From contig CM019701.1 in NCBI GenBank assembly GCA_009760885.1, positions 11,181,963 to 11,245,962 on the forward strand: 64,000 nucleotides of DNA, given 5' to 3'. Under the pieces are notes generated by a model. It was not told the DNA's origin. It did not search any database and saw only the letters and a program-made list of their open reading frames with translations. Both the position numbers and the translations under genes were made by a program. This DNA comes from Achatina immaculata (taxonomy: Eukaryota > Mollusca > Gastropoda > Stylommatophora > Achatinidae). Positions 32,333 to 43,909 of this stretch are shown here, piece after piece (within the stretch, counting starts at the first letter, position 1; every line of letters starts with the position of its first letter).

Positions 32333-33604
32333 ATGTTTCTGAAGGTGAAAGCACTTTTGTTTACGCGCAGACAATGGAACAGACATCAAGACAGACTTTC
32401 AAAGAAAAGATCTGATTTTATAATGTTGAAAAATAGATATACACAAAGACACATAAATGAAAGGACAGACAGACAGACAGACACATGGAAAGCTTTATTC
32501 TACTGTCCTTGTTCTCCAGTCTGTAGTGTGTTTCTGCTGAAAGAAACGAGTAGAACTCATTATGAAACCACTATATGCAAGCACCAAACACATATTTCAC
32601 GTTCTATAATATATTCTCTTGCATTCGCATACATTACTTGCACATGAAAGCTACCAGTAACGACAAGTATAAAAGTTCCGTGTATATTCTTGAGGCAATA
32701 TATTATGCAAGTCATGTTGACAGTTTTATTTTCAGTTTTCACAAGCTCTTGAGAGGGTTTTGGGTTCTCTGAGGTAGGCATCTAACATCGACCCTGCCCG
32801 GCCTCGTACAAGATTAACCAGGTCAGCGGTTCTCAAGCTGTGAAGAGTCGGCTAGCAATGACGGTAGCAGAACATTCACGGACTTGCTGTTTATAAGGAC
32901 TTGGTGCACGTGATCAGTGATTTTCTGTGATATGTTACTTGTTTGTGAATGTAAATGTCGTATTGGTCTAAGATTATAAAACTGGTAGTGGTCCTTGACT
33001 ACAAATGTGATGCTGTAATTGTGAATCTAACTGTGATATTAGTTCCCTTTTTATGGTTTCTCATTCACAAATGTGGTAGTTATTCCCTTGCTCCACATGC
33101 GGTGAATGTTTACCATCTATAACACTGGTATAAGGTACACCTGCTATAAGTGCAGTTCTGGTTCGCGGTTATATAATGTTGTTCTGGTTACTGGTTATAA
33201 ATATGGAACTGGCTTACTGACTCCATTATCGTCAGTACGTGCTGTTTTCGGCATTATTACTGACTCCATCATCGTCAGCGCGTGCTGTACTCAGTATTTT
33301 TAATGACTCCACGTGTGATAACTGCCCTTAGCTATAAACCTGGTAATGCTCCGACTAAGATTATGAACAAAATATCACTTCCTGGTTACAGGTATCATCC
33401 TGGCTCATGCTTTCAAGTACCATACGGCTACCGGCTGCTGGTTGTGGAAAGTAAAATGACAGATTCACCACTATAAACAGTTTGAGAAACACTGAGCTGT
33501 CAAGACCTCCACACGTTTACGTAAGAGAGGAGTATTTATGGCGCTTTGTGAGACGGCCGTGGACGGTGAGTGGGAAATCAATGGTAATGATTGTGCTTGA
33601 TGCC
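32333..33604. other. 1.27 kb of unique sequence, no gene recognised
   Basis: Contains a short (GACA)n at about 32463-32483. Open frames of 65-110 codons (for example 32318-32647, which begins in the minisatellite) have no domain signature. This is one of the longest non-repetitive stretches in the window and could include unannotated exon or regulatory sequence, but I see no support. Confidence 0.5.
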
Positions 33605-34065
33605 TAGATCAAGGTTTGTGTGTGTGTGTGGAGTAGAACGTGTGTGGAGGGGTAGAGCAGGGAGCAAATGGGAAGGAGAGGACCAGAATATTGTATAGAT
33701 GATGTGCAGAGTAGATGCTGTATATGTGGTGATGTGTGGTGTAGGATGTTTTATGCGTGGCGGTATATGGAGATGGGAATATGTTTGTTGCGTGTGGTGT
33801 GTTGTGACGGGATGTGTGAAGTAGAATTTTGTATATGCGGTAATGCGCGGAGTAGAATGTTGTGTGCGTGGCGATGTGTGGAGCATAATGTTCTATGCGT
33901 GGTGCAATGTTGTGATGTGTGGAGAAAATGGTGTATAATGGTGATGTGCGGAATAGAATGCTATATGTTTGGTGTTGTGTGATGTAGGATGTTGTATATG
34001 TGACAGTATGTAAAACAAAATGTTGTATGTGTAGTGTTATGAGGTGATGTGTGGAGTAGAATGAT
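33605..34065 (+). repeat. Degenerate GT-rich tandem repeat, about 30-35-bp unit
   Basis: 'gatgtgtggagtagaatgtt' variants recur irregularly. It grades into the 43-bp array that follows, sharing 'tggtgatg'. Confidence 0.75.
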
Positions 34066-35046
34066 GTATGTCTGTGGTGATGTTCTCTAGCGGCAAGGAG
34101 AGCAATGTGTGTGTCTGTGGTGATGTTCTCTAGCGGCAAGGGAACAATGTGTGTGTCTGTGGTGATGTTCTCTAGCGGCAAGGGAACAATGTGTGTGTCT
34201 GTGGTGATGTTCTCTAGCGGCAAGGGAACAATGTGTATGTCTGTGGTGATGTTCTCTAGTGGCAAGGGGAGCAACGTGTTTGTCTGTGGTGATGTTCTCT
34301 AGCGGCAAGGAGAACAACGTGTATGTCTTTGGTGATGTTCTCTAGCGGCAAGGGGAGCAATGTGTATGTCTTTGGTGATGTTCTCTAGCGGCAAGGAGAA
34401 CAACGTGTATGTCTTTGGTGATGTTCTCTAGCGGCAAGGGGAACAACGTGTGTGTCTGTGGTGATGTTCTCTAGCGGCAAGGGGAGCAACGTGTGTGTCT
34501 GTGGTGATGTTCTCTAGTGGCAAGGGGAGCAACGTGTGTGTCTGTGGTGATGTTCTCTAGCGGCAAGGAGAACAACGTGTATGTCTTTGGTGATGTTCTC
34601 TAGCGGCAAGGGGAGCAATGTGTATGTCTTTGGTGATGTTCTCTAGCGGCAAGGAGAACAACGTGTATGTCTTTGGTGATGTTCTCTAGTGGCAAGGGGA
34701 ACAACGTGTGTGTCTGTGGTGATGTTCTCTAGCGGCAAGGGGAGCAACGTGTGTGTCTGTGGTGATGTTCTCTAGCGGCAAGGGGAACAACGTGTGTGTC
34801 TGTGGTGATGTTCTCTAGCGGCAAGGGGAACAACGTGTGTGTCTGTGGTGATGTTCTCTAGTGGCAAGGGGAGCAACGTGTGTGTCTGTGGTGATGTTCT
34901 CTAGTGGCAAGGGGAGCAACGTGTGTGTCTGTGGTGATGTTCTCTAGTGGCAAGGGGAGCAATGTGTGTGTCTGTGGTGATGTTCTCTAGCGGCAAGGGG
35001 AGCAACGTGTGTGTCTGTGGTGATGTTCTCTAGCGGCAAGGGAGGC
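34066..35046 (+). repeat. 42-44-bp minisatellite, about 23 copies, with 258-bp higher-order repeat
   Basis: 'tggtgatgttctctagcggc' recurs every 42-44 bp. The variant run 'cggcaaggagaacaacgtgt' begins at 34303 and again at 34561, 258 bp (6 units) apart, followed by the same order of variants. Confidence 0.95.
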
Positions 35047-35604
35047 TAGAATGAAAGCTTCATCTCTTTTTAGATTCTTCTTCATTTTATATCTACGTGC
35101 TCTGTCTGAATTGTTGGTGTCATCCTACCTATTTTTTCATACTGAATTATATTCAGTGTCACCTTTATAAACCCTGATATTCCTATATCTTTTATTACTG
35201 AAGTATATTCAGAGTGACATATATAAAAACCCTGATATTCCCATCTCTGTTATATGCTTGTTATGAAGTATAAAACGACTGTTTGAGTGGCCGACCACTG
35301 AATGCTAACTAGGCCTGACTCGTTCAAGCCGACCTGAGCTAGAAATAGCTGCCTATCTTGTACATGAAGACCAGGCAGAGTGCAGGCCATTATTATTAGA
35401 AAAAGGAAGTCTTATGACAGCAGAAACATGAAATTTCCAAAAGTTTTCTTAAGACATAATTTTGTTAAGGAATATTCTCCTTGTCTGGGTAGAGCATGTT
35501 GTTTTACTACATCTTAGCTGTTGACAGTAGACGACAAACCAAAATCCTAGTATATTTTATCACAAGCCTAAGAGAAACTGAAATAACAGACATATTTTAA
35601 CATT
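35047..35604. other. No feature recognised
   Basis: Unique sequence. 'cttttattactgaagtatat' is a partial duplicate of 'ttcatactgaattatattc' nearby. Nothing else stands out. Confidence 0.55.
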
Positions 35605-35930
35605 TTATCTGTTTAAATTACACTCCGAAATATCCAGCAAAGCGTCAGTGAAATGAATTTCATAAATATCGTCAAAAAATATATCTTTTGAGCAGACAAA
35701 AAAATATCCAGAACCTTGAGGAAAAAATTCTTCCGTTGGAAATAGCATTTCTGTTACTAAAGTGATGTATTTAATATAAGACTGCTGTGACCGGATCTGC
35801 AGCTGTACAAGAAAGGAGCTGTAGACAGCAGATGATGATGATGCGATGAAGCACAAGGAAAGCTTCCGTTGTATGGGCCGGACAATTTCCTCCAAAGTCT
35901 GTCTTACTTCCTGTGAATGTGTGCAAGGTG
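35605..35930 (-). other. Unrecognised open frame of about 108 codons abutting a C-tract
   Basis: The minus-strand frame from the C22 tract to a stop at 35605 has mixed composition ('EEIVRPIQRKLSLCF', 'EMLFPTEEFFPQGSGY'), unlike the low-complexity frames around it. No start codon lies outside the repeat, no splice signals are evident and I recognise no domain. It may be a decayed exon, part of an element, or chance. Confidence 0.25.
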
Positions 35931-35952
35931 CCCCCCCCCCCCCCCCCCCCCC
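35931..35952 (+). repeat. C22 homopolymer
   Basis: Twenty-two consecutive C at the edge of the next array. Confidence 0.97.
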
Positions 35953-37348
35953 ATCAGAAACACACAGAATATCTGAGAGACTCACAAAATATCTGAGAGA
36001 TATACAAAATATCTGAGAGATACGAAAAATATTTTAGAGACACACAAAATATCTGAGAGACAGAAAAAATATTTGAGAGAGACAAAAAATATCTGAGAGA
36101 AATAAAATATCTGAGAGATACACAAAATCACAAAATATCTAAGAGACACACAAAATATCTGAGAGACACAAAACATCTGAGAGATGTACACAATATCTGA
36201 GAAATTCAAAATAGCCGAGAGACACACAAAATATCTGAGACACAGACAAAATATCTGAGATACACACAATATATCTGACAGACGTAAAATATCTGGGAGA
36301 AACACAAAATATCTGAGAGACACATAAAATATCCGAGAGACACTAAATATTTGAGAGACCAAAAAACATCCGAGAAACACACAACATATCTGAGAGACAC
36401 ACAAATATCTAAGAAACACAAAATGTCTGACAGACACACAAAATATCTGAGAGACACACAAAGTATCTGGGAGACACATAGAATATCTGAGAGGCACACA
36501 AAATATCTGAGAGAAACAAAAAAATATCTGAAAGACACACAAAATATCTGAGAGACAAAAAATATCTGAAAGACACACAAAATATTTGAGAGACATGAGA
36601 GTCATACGGAATATCTAATAGATGCATACAAAATCTGAGAGACACACAAAATATTTGAAAGTCACGTAGAATATCTGACAGATGCATAAAAATCTGAGAC
36701 ACTCAACATATCTGAGAGGCACACAGAATATCTGAGAGAAACACAAAATATTTGAAAGACATACAAAATATCTGACAGACACACAAATTGTCATAGAGAC
36801 ACAAAAATATCTGAGACGCTCAACATATCTGAGGGACACACAAAATGCCTGAGAGACACATATCTAAGAGACACATAAAATATCTGAGAGACACATATCT
36901 AAGAGACACGTAAAATATCTGAGAGACACATATCTGAGAGACACATAAAATATCTGAGAGACACATAAAATATCTGAGAGACACATATCTAAGAGACACA
37001 TAAAATATCTGAGAGACACATAAAATATCTAAGAGACAAATAAAATATCTAAGAGACACATAAAATATCTGAGAGACACATAAAATATCTAAGAGACACA
37101 TAAAATATCTGAGAGACACATAAAATATCTGAGAGACACATATCTAAGAGACACATAAAATATCTGAGAGACACATAAAATATCTGAGAGACACATATCT
37201 AAGAGACACATAAAATATCTGAGAGACACATAAAATATCTGAGAGACACATATCTAAGAGACACATAAAATATCTGAGAGACACATAAAATATCTAAGAG
37301 ACACATAAATTATCTGAGAGACACATAAAATATCTGAGAGACAGAATA
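35953..37348 (+). repeat. 20-bp minisatellite with 13-14-bp variants (1.4 kb)
   Basis: 'aaaatatctgagagacacat' repeats. The left part is diverged; the right part (36840-37345) is homogeneous and interleaves short 'atctaagagacac' units in a recurring pattern. Minus-strand frames (SLRYFVCLSDIL type) run through all three phases and are artefacts. Confidence 0.95.
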
Positions 37349-37395
37349 TCGGAGTCTCTGGCTACAGGACAAGGAGTATAGCAACTACAACCTGA

Positions 37396-38210
37396 GTGTC
37401 TGATTTTTTTTTTTTACTAACTGAGCGGTACATTGCTACTGAGATGAGCATGTCCCAGGAACGTGTTTATGCCATTATTCACAATGATCTTCAAATTACA
37501 AAGGTCTCTGCTAGATGGGTCCCGAAACTTCTTGGAGTTGATCACAAACGACAGCGTCTCAACATGTCAAGAGACAATCTTGGCCATTTTCCCGCAGATC
37601 CTGAAACGTTTCTTCAGCAATTTGTGACTATGGATGAAACTTGGGTTCATCATTTTCAACCAGAACCCAAAGAACAGTCAAAGCTGTGGAAGCATCATGG
37701 ATCCCCACCTCCAAAGAAAGCAAGGGTGGTTCTGTCTGCAGGCAAAGTGATGGCTTCCATCTTTTGGGATTCAGAAGGTGTGCTATTGGTAGGCTGGCTT
37801 CAAAAGGGCAGAACGGTCACCGGGGCCTTTTACGCTAATCTTGTGAAGCAACTGCGGGTCAAAGAGAAGGAAAAGTGTCGAGGGAAATTGACGAGAGGAG
37901 TCATCTCTCAGCAAGACAATGCTCCAGTTCACAAGCTGGCGGTGGCAATGGCTGCCATTCATGAATGCGGCTTCCAGCTTCTTGAACATCCTCTTTATTC
38001 CTCAGATTTGGCCCCTTCGGACTATTACCTGTTTACCAAACTAAAAAAGGAGCTCATTGGTCCCAAATTTGCTTCAGATGATGACGTCATTCATGCTGTA
38101 GACTACTTTTTACTGCCACAAGATGCGACTTTTACAAAGAAGGGATCCGTATGCTCCAGGATCGCTGGACTAAGTGCATAAACTTGCAAGGGGATTATGT
38201 TGAGAAATAA
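37396..38210 (+). pseudogene. mariner-family transposase, N-terminally truncated and frameshifted near the end
   Basis: The frame 37396-38181 carries the second helix-turn-helix part (MSQERVYAIIH), the WVPKLL linker and all three catalytic aspartates of a mariner D,D34D transposase. They are D80 in MDETWVHHF (codon 37633), D174 in QQDNAPVHK (codon 37915) and D209 in SSDLAPSDYY (codon 38020), with 34 residues between the last two. A 1-bp loss near 38125 shifts the last part. The continuation in another frame reads 'KEGIRMLQDRWTKCINLQG' and ends at TAA 38208-38210. Mariner transposases are usually about 345 residues, so roughly 60 are missing at the N-terminus, where the 20-bp array begins. It would cut and paste DNA at TA sites if intact; this copy cannot. 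Confidence 0.93.
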
Positions 38211-38251
38211 CCCCAAAAAGTTGTCCACAAATAATCCGGTGTACCTTAGGC

Positions 38252-38275
38252 CGCGAACTTATCAATCACCCCTCA
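38252..38275 (+). repeat. mariner 3' terminal inverted repeat
   Basis: 'cgcgaacttatcaatcaccc' followed by 'ctcaTA' resembles the outer end of mariner inverted repeats, about 45 bp after the transposase stop and bordered by a TA. The matching 5' repeat is absent. Confidence 0.7.
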
Positions 38276-38276
38276 T

Positions 38277-38420
38277 ATCAGTGTGTGGCGAGAAAAGCCA
38301 ACATTGAGATAGAATACATCTATCAGTGTGTGGCGAGAAAAGTCAACATTGAGATAGAATACATCTATCAGTGTGTGGCGAGAAAAGTCAACATTGAGAT
38401 AGAATACATCTATCAGTGTG
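38277..38420 (+). repeat. 45-bp tandem repeat, about 3.2 copies
   Basis: 'tatcagtgtgtggcgagaaa' recurs every 45 bp. It starts exactly at the mariner 3' end. Confidence 0.93.
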
Positions 38421-38519
38421 TATCATTCATTCAGATATTACGTCTGTACTGTCACATTATCCATATATTCAGACTGTAATAGAAGGCGACTTACACGAGC
38501 ACATTAGTTCGTGGTGCCA

Positions 38520-38740
38520 TGCTGTCTTACCTTTACAAGTAGAAACAGAAGCACAATGTAACAACAAAGTAACAGAAACAGAATTAAAGCAAGTGGACAA
38601 ATTCAAATATTTAGGAGCAATAATAACACAAGACGGGAGATGCCACACAGAAATAAGGAGTAGTATAACCCAAGCCAAGTCAGCATTTATGAAAATTTAA
38701 AAAAAACATACTGTACAACAGAGCTCTGTTGATGAACGCC

Positions 38741-38789
<49 letters not shown>

Positions 38790-39215
38790 GAGAGAGGGAG
38801 AGAGAGAGAGAGGGGGGGGAGAGAGTTATTCATTGTTATTCGAATCCGCATTGTTACGAAGCAGGAGCAGTAACTATGAGCACTCAGAATCTACCGGAAG
38901 CAGCGGAGTTGTGGTTCCTAAAAGAATGATTAAAATACCATTGAATATGACAAAAACAAACGAAGAGGTTTTAATCAAGGCCAGGCAAAATAGAGAAATG
39001 ATGGCAAAATTCAACAATCCAAATATGTAGGGCCTGTTTTGAGATCAGGCAGGCAGGAACACCTAGTGGCAACAGGAAAACTGGAGGGACAAAGAGGCAA
39101 AGAAACAAAATACTTGACGGACTAAAGAGTGGCAGGAGCACGGTCCAACACCCATCTTAGAAAAAAAGCAAAGGACAGGTGGTTGTGGAAGTCAGTGACG
39201 ACAAACAACTAACTG
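38520..39215 (+). mobile_element. NL-C: decayed LINE fragment interrupted by (GA)n
   Basis: Blocks in order are 'ELKQVDKFKYLGAIITQDGR', 'RSSITQAKSAFMKI', then a (GA)n block (38746-38826), then 'EAGAVTMSTQNLPEAAELWF' and, after a frameshift, 'RMIKIPLNMTKTNEEVLIK'. The same order (KYLG, QAK, CEAW, EMWFIRRM, PWTAKKTNEEVL) occurs at 60080-60414. This is the C-terminal RT region. Several stops follow. Confidence 0.82.
38746..38826 (+). repeat. (GA)n microsatellite inside NL-C
   Basis: About 75 bp of GA with G-run interruptions. It begins after 'AAC GCC AGA GAC' of the element and ends before the RT homology resumes. Confidence 0.94.
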
Positions 39216-39221
39216 GCATGG

Positions 39222-39275
39222 ACCAGAGAGAGAGAGAGTGAGAGTGAGAGAGAGAGTGAGAGAGAGAGGGAGAGA
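39222..39275 (+). repeat. (GA)n microsatellite
   Basis: Degenerate GA/GTGA repeat. Confidence 0.9.
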
Positions 39276-39459
39276 TCACCTGAATACAAAACAGATTCAG
39301 CTGTAAATGACAAAATGTAATATAATCAGTACAAGAACCACATAAATCCTCACAACCTGCTGGAAGTCTCACAAACCTGAACTCAGAGTCTACTACTTTC
39401 TCAGAATGTTTTTTTTTTAATTTGGTAAAAGAAATCTCTATAAACCGAGAAGGGAAACA

Positions 39460-40556
39460 TTGTCACTTCTTGATACCTTGAATATAGTTGTTAAAGTGAG
39501 CTGTTGGTATCTTGAATACAGTTGTTAAAGTGAGCTGTTGGTACCTTGAATACAGTTGTTAAAATGTTCTGTTGGTACCTTGATTACAGTTGTTAAAATG
39601 AGCTGTTGGTACCTTGATTACAGTTGTTAAAATGAGCTGTTGGTACCTTGATTACAGTTGTTAAAATGAGCTGTTGGTACCTTGAATACAGTTGTTAAAA
39701 TGAGCTGTTGGTACCTTGAATACAGTTGTTAAAATGTTCTGTTGGTACCTTGATTACAGTTGTTAAAATGAGCTGTTGGTACCTTGAATACAGTTGTTAA
39801 AATGTTCTGTTGGTACCTTGATTACAGTTGTTAAAATGAGCTGTTGGTACCTTGATTACAGTTGTTAAAATGAGCTGTTGGTACCTTGAATACAGTTGTT
39901 AAAATGTTCTGTTGGTACCTTGATTACAGTTGTTAAAATGTTCTGTTGGTACCTTGATTACAGTTGTTAAAATGTTCTGTTGGTACCTTGATTACAGTTG
40001 TTAAAATGAGCTGTTGGTACCTTGAATACAGTTGTTAAAATGAGCTGTTGGTACCTTGAATACAGTTGTTAAAATGTTCTGTTGGTACCTTGATTACAGT
40101 TGTTAAAATGAGCTGTTGGTACCTTGATTACAGTTGTTAAAATGTTCTGTTGGTACCTTGATTACAGTTGTTAAAATGTTCTGTTGGTACCTTGATTACA
40201 GTTGTTAAAATGTTCTGTTGGTACCTTGAATACAGTTGTTAAAATGTTCTGTTGGTACCTTGAATACAGTTGTTAAAATGTTCTGTTGGTACCTTGAATA
40301 CAGTTATTAAAGTGAGCTGTTGGTATCTTGAATACAGTTATTAAAGTGAGCTGTTGGTACCTTGAATACAGTTATTAAAGTGAGCTGTTGGTATCTTGAA
40401 TACAGTTATTAAAGTGAGCTGTTGGTATCTTGAATACAGTTATTAAAGTGAGCTGTTGGTACCTTGAATACAGTTATTAAAGTGAGCTGTTGGTATCTTG
40501 AATACAGTTATTAAAGTGAGCTGTTGGTACCTTGAATACAGTTGTTAAAGTGTGCT
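39460..40556 (+). repeat. 34-bp minisatellite, about 32 copies
   Basis: 'ctgttggtaccttgaataca' recurs every 34 bp. Two main subtypes, 'gagctgttgg...ttgaat' and 'gttctgttgg...ttgatt', alternate irregularly in the middle. A third ('cagttattaaagtgag') is clustered at the right end. Confidence 0.96.
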
Positions 40557-41281
40557 CTACAAGATGATGCTTGAAAATAAAACTGCAATTGTCAGCTTAT
40601 TACTGGAGTTTAGTCATTTCGTCAAGTTTTCAAAATTATATCCGATAGAAAAGTGTAGAGCACTATAACAAAATGGCCATGACATTTTGTTTTTATCATA
40701 GTGAATGAAGCACTCACAGCAACTCAGATTATAAGTCTCCCATCATGGAGATGTTCAGGCCATATTTGCTTCAACTCTACCAAGATGTCACAAAATAAAA
40801 GCGATGATGAACGGTGCTAGTCATCGACGGAGATGATGACACAAAAGAATATCAAGACGACAGCGCGTTAATCTCACTCTCTCCGCTGGATTGATATGCT
40901 AGGCTTATTCCTCAAAACTTGTTATAATGCGAGTGTATAGGAAGAAATAAAGAGAAAGAAAGAAAGAAAGAGAAAGAAAGATTATTGCATAATATACTAG
41001 TGACCAACATAATGTAGGCAGTTTTGTAATTGTCACCAAACCTTAACTCACTCCATGACGCAGCGCGGTAAACTGCCCTAGACCAGCAGACACATTTAGC
41101 AGCAACTAGACCAAAGTTCGGTCCGTCTAAACTCTGGACTTTCCTAAACATTTGACTAAACATTACAACTTCTGCCAGGAAACAGCTTGAAATAATATCT
41201 GACAGGAAGGAAAAAAGTCTGTCATTTCAGTTCTTAATCATTAAAAAATGGTCTTGCTTCGCGGCACCACCCCCCCACCCC
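40557..41281. other. Unique sequence with (GAAA)n and short C runs
   Basis: (GAAA)n-like tract at about 40950-40980 and C runs just before the next microsatellite. No gene recognised. Confidence 0.6.
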
Positions 41282-41447
<166 letters not shown>

Positions 41448-41895
41448 TGTTTCATGAGTTTCCAAGCTGATGCTTAATATCCTGGCCAGGGGAGCTCTTC
41501 TGTTCCTGCCCGCTCTTCCATGAACCAGTTAACGCCCTCGTTTGTGGGCATGACCGTCACAAGAGCCAGTTCGTCTCACCGGAGAATCTCACCCTGGCCT
41601 GTCTCCTCGTTTATAACCTGGTTTCTTCCTGCCGTTGCGACTTTTGTGTCTCTCAAGCCATTCTTACACCTGAGGTTGCTTTATCTCTTGGGGTATAATA
41701 TATTCTCCAAGGCTGCGATGCTGACATTATGTATGTGGGCGCCCTTACCTTTATCTTCAAGTTTATTTTTGGTCTCTTAAACTCTCCTGGAGGTTTATTC
41801 CTTTCACGATGTCTCCTCCCCCACCTCCCCCCCCCCCTGCTTTTGTCGCCTGTTTCTTACACAGTGAAGCCAGAAGAAAACATGCAGGAGTTTGT
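41448..41895. other. No feature recognised
   Basis: Unique sequence with a C11 run at 41827-41837. An 86-codon frame (41520-41780) has no motif I know. Confidence 0.55.
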
Positions 41896-42240
41896 ACTGT
41901 AAACCAGAACTAAAACTTTCTATATCTAGCAACATAATACTGAACTGTAAACCAGAACTAGAACTTTCTCTATCTAGCAACATACTACTGAACTGTAAAC
42001 CAGAACTAGAACTTTCTCTATCTAACAACATAATACTGAACTGTAAACCAGAACTAGAACTTTCTATATCTAACAACATACTGCTGAACTGTAAACAAGA
42101 ACTATAACTTTCTATATCTAACAACATAATAATGAACTGTAAACCACAACTAGAACTTTCTATATCTAACAACATAATACTGAACTGTAAACCAGAACTA
42201 TAACTTTCTCTATCTAACAACATAATACTGAACTGTACAT
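41896..42240 (+). repeat. 48-bp minisatellite, about 7 copies
   Basis: 'actgtaaaccagaactagaa' is at 41896 and 41944, then every 48 bp. The sixteen-codon unit makes spurious frames on both strands. Confidence 0.95.
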
Positions 42241-42691
42241 TGATCTTGTTTTAAAAATATTCAGATCATTCGAATTATGGAGGAAACTAGAGAAGGACAG
42301 TAGACTAGGAGGAAAGAAGGACGAAAAGAAGGAAAGAAAGAAACAATGAGGGGGAGAGAGAATGAGCAAGAAAGAGACAGAGAAAGCGAGACGGAGACGG
42401 AGAGATAAGTAATGAGATATCTATCTATAAGTAACTGGAGGAGAAGTACTTTATGACAGTCTCCCTGGAGGAACACTCGACCGGGTTATTGATCATTATT
42501 ATCTTGATTATGTTTCTTGATAGAGAATCTGGCGCAGACAGTGGTCAAATCCCTCGGGTCAATTAACAAATGAGGTCCACCACCAGGGTCAGATAACGCG
42601 GACAGGATGAGAAGATCCGAGTCTCGTCATTGGAGATGTCCCCTCACTGTCCAAACTTTAGGCCGACAAAATCCGCACGTGGCAGCTCATA
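42241..42691. other. Purine-rich then unique sequence
   Basis: 42290-42410 is GA-rich. The remainder has no recognisable feature. The TA at 42690-42691 is the left target duplication of the mariner that follows. Confidence 0.6.
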
Positions 42692-42699
42692 CCAGAGAA

Positions 42700-42719
42700 T
42701 GCTGAAAAGTTATCGGCCC
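42700..42719 (+). repeat. mariner left terminal inverted repeat (core)
   Basis: A 20-bp core that is the exact reverse complement of 43880-43899. Confidence 0.93.
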
Positions 42720-43879
42720 GATCCACTTCTCAAAATCTGAGCCTAGTTCTGTCACTGTAGTTAGAAAGCAGTGCCATTTTATAATGTGATGTGCCAATCT
42801 GTAGGACCATAACTCTAATCTTTGACTTGTTCCCAGCTCAGTGACAGAACCATGTGAACAAAAGAGGTGGAGTTTCAAGTGGGGAACTCTGGGCTGTCAT
42901 GAAGTTCTGGTCCTGCAGGAGAAAGATCCACAAGGAAATCAGCGAGTGTCTGCTGCAAACTCTATGTGGCCTTCATATTCAAGTGTGAATAAGTCGTGTG
43001 CTAACTTCAGTATGGACACTTCGAGATCGAAGATGCAGTGAGATCTGGAAGGCCTTCGATTGTGTCAGCTGCAGAAGCTGTTGACCATCTTCATGACCTG
43101 ATATTGGCAGATCAAAGAATTTCGGCTAAAAGAAAAATTGCTGAGAGACTACACATATCCAGAGAGCGCGTCGGGTTTATAATTCATAAGCATCTGAGCA
43201 TGCAGAGACTGCCAGCTAAATGGGCGCGGAAATATTTGAGTGCTCACGAGAAGTGAAGCCAAGTGGACAACTCTTAAGTTGATTTTGTAGCATTCTGAGC
43301 GATCTAGTGACAACTTTTTGAACGACTCGTCACTGTTGAAGAAACATGACTACACCAGTGTCTTCCTGAGACCAAACAACAAAATCTGTAGCTCGAGCTC
43401 TCCACAGCCGAAGAAATTCAAGACCTAAAAGTGAGCAGCAAAGGTCATGGCCACTTTTTTTTTAATAAGTAAGGCATGTTGATAACTGACTATCTTCTTA
43501 AATTAATGCAGATATACTGTTCTAACTTGCTGTGCTGATTAAAGGATAAGTTGAAAGAAAAGCGCCGAGGGAAACTGCATGAAGGTGTTTTCTTCTCCCT
43601 GGACGTCGAATGTTTGGAGTTTGAGTGCACAGATCACCAGATCTTGCTCCGTCTGACTATTTCATGCTTCACAGCTTTCAAAAGTGTTGGAAATGGAGAA
43701 AATCCTAAAAAAAATTCGGAGGTGGTAGCAGCAAGAGAGCTTCATGTCAGTGACAGATATCAATTTTTTTTTTTTTTGGGAGGGAGGGTTAAAGAAACTT
43801 AAGAAATGACGTGCCGGGTTTGTTGAACTTTTGGGGGTGGGGACAAGTTTCTTGGTTCTAGGTCATGCCCTTCTTGGTC

Positions 43880-43899
43880 GGGCCGATAACTTTTCAGCA
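43880..43899 (-). repeat. mariner right terminal inverted repeat (core)
   Basis: The partner of 42700-42719. Outside it 'ccccctcg' and then the TA target duplication follow. Confidence 0.93.
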
Positions 43900-43909
43900 C
43901 CCCCTCGTA

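Larger units (their letters stand above)
42692..43907 (+). mobile_element. Decayed mariner element with both TIRs and TA duplications
   Basis: 'tgctgaaaagttatcggccc' at 42700-42719 is matched by its exact reverse complement at 43880-43899. The outer ends 'ccagagaa' and 'ccccctcg' lie next to TA dinucleotides at 42690-42691 and 43908-43909, giving a 1216-bp element. Inside, 43022-43253 reads 'RSGRPSIVSAAEAV', 'RISAKRKIAERLHISRERVG' and 'LPAKWARKYL', the paired HTH region and the 'WVPxLL'-like linker. 43548-43660 reads 'LKEKRRGKLHEGVFF' and 'RSPDLAPSDYFM' (third catalytic Asp region). The central catalytic part is lost or unreadable. Confidence 0.88.

Noticed and set aside
33609..34274. 221-codon minus-strand frame rich in His/Thr
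   Set aside because: It spans two GT-rich tandem arrays, and its peptide repeats follow the array period.
36206..37119. Several minus-strand frames of the SLRYFVCLSDIL type
   Set aside because: They are artefacts of the 20-bp minisatellite and are open in multiple phases.
41520..41780. 86-codon plus-strand frame with a hydrophobic stretch
   Set aside because: No homology I recognise and no neighbouring exon-like signals. Hydrophobic runs are common in pyrimidine-rich chance frames.
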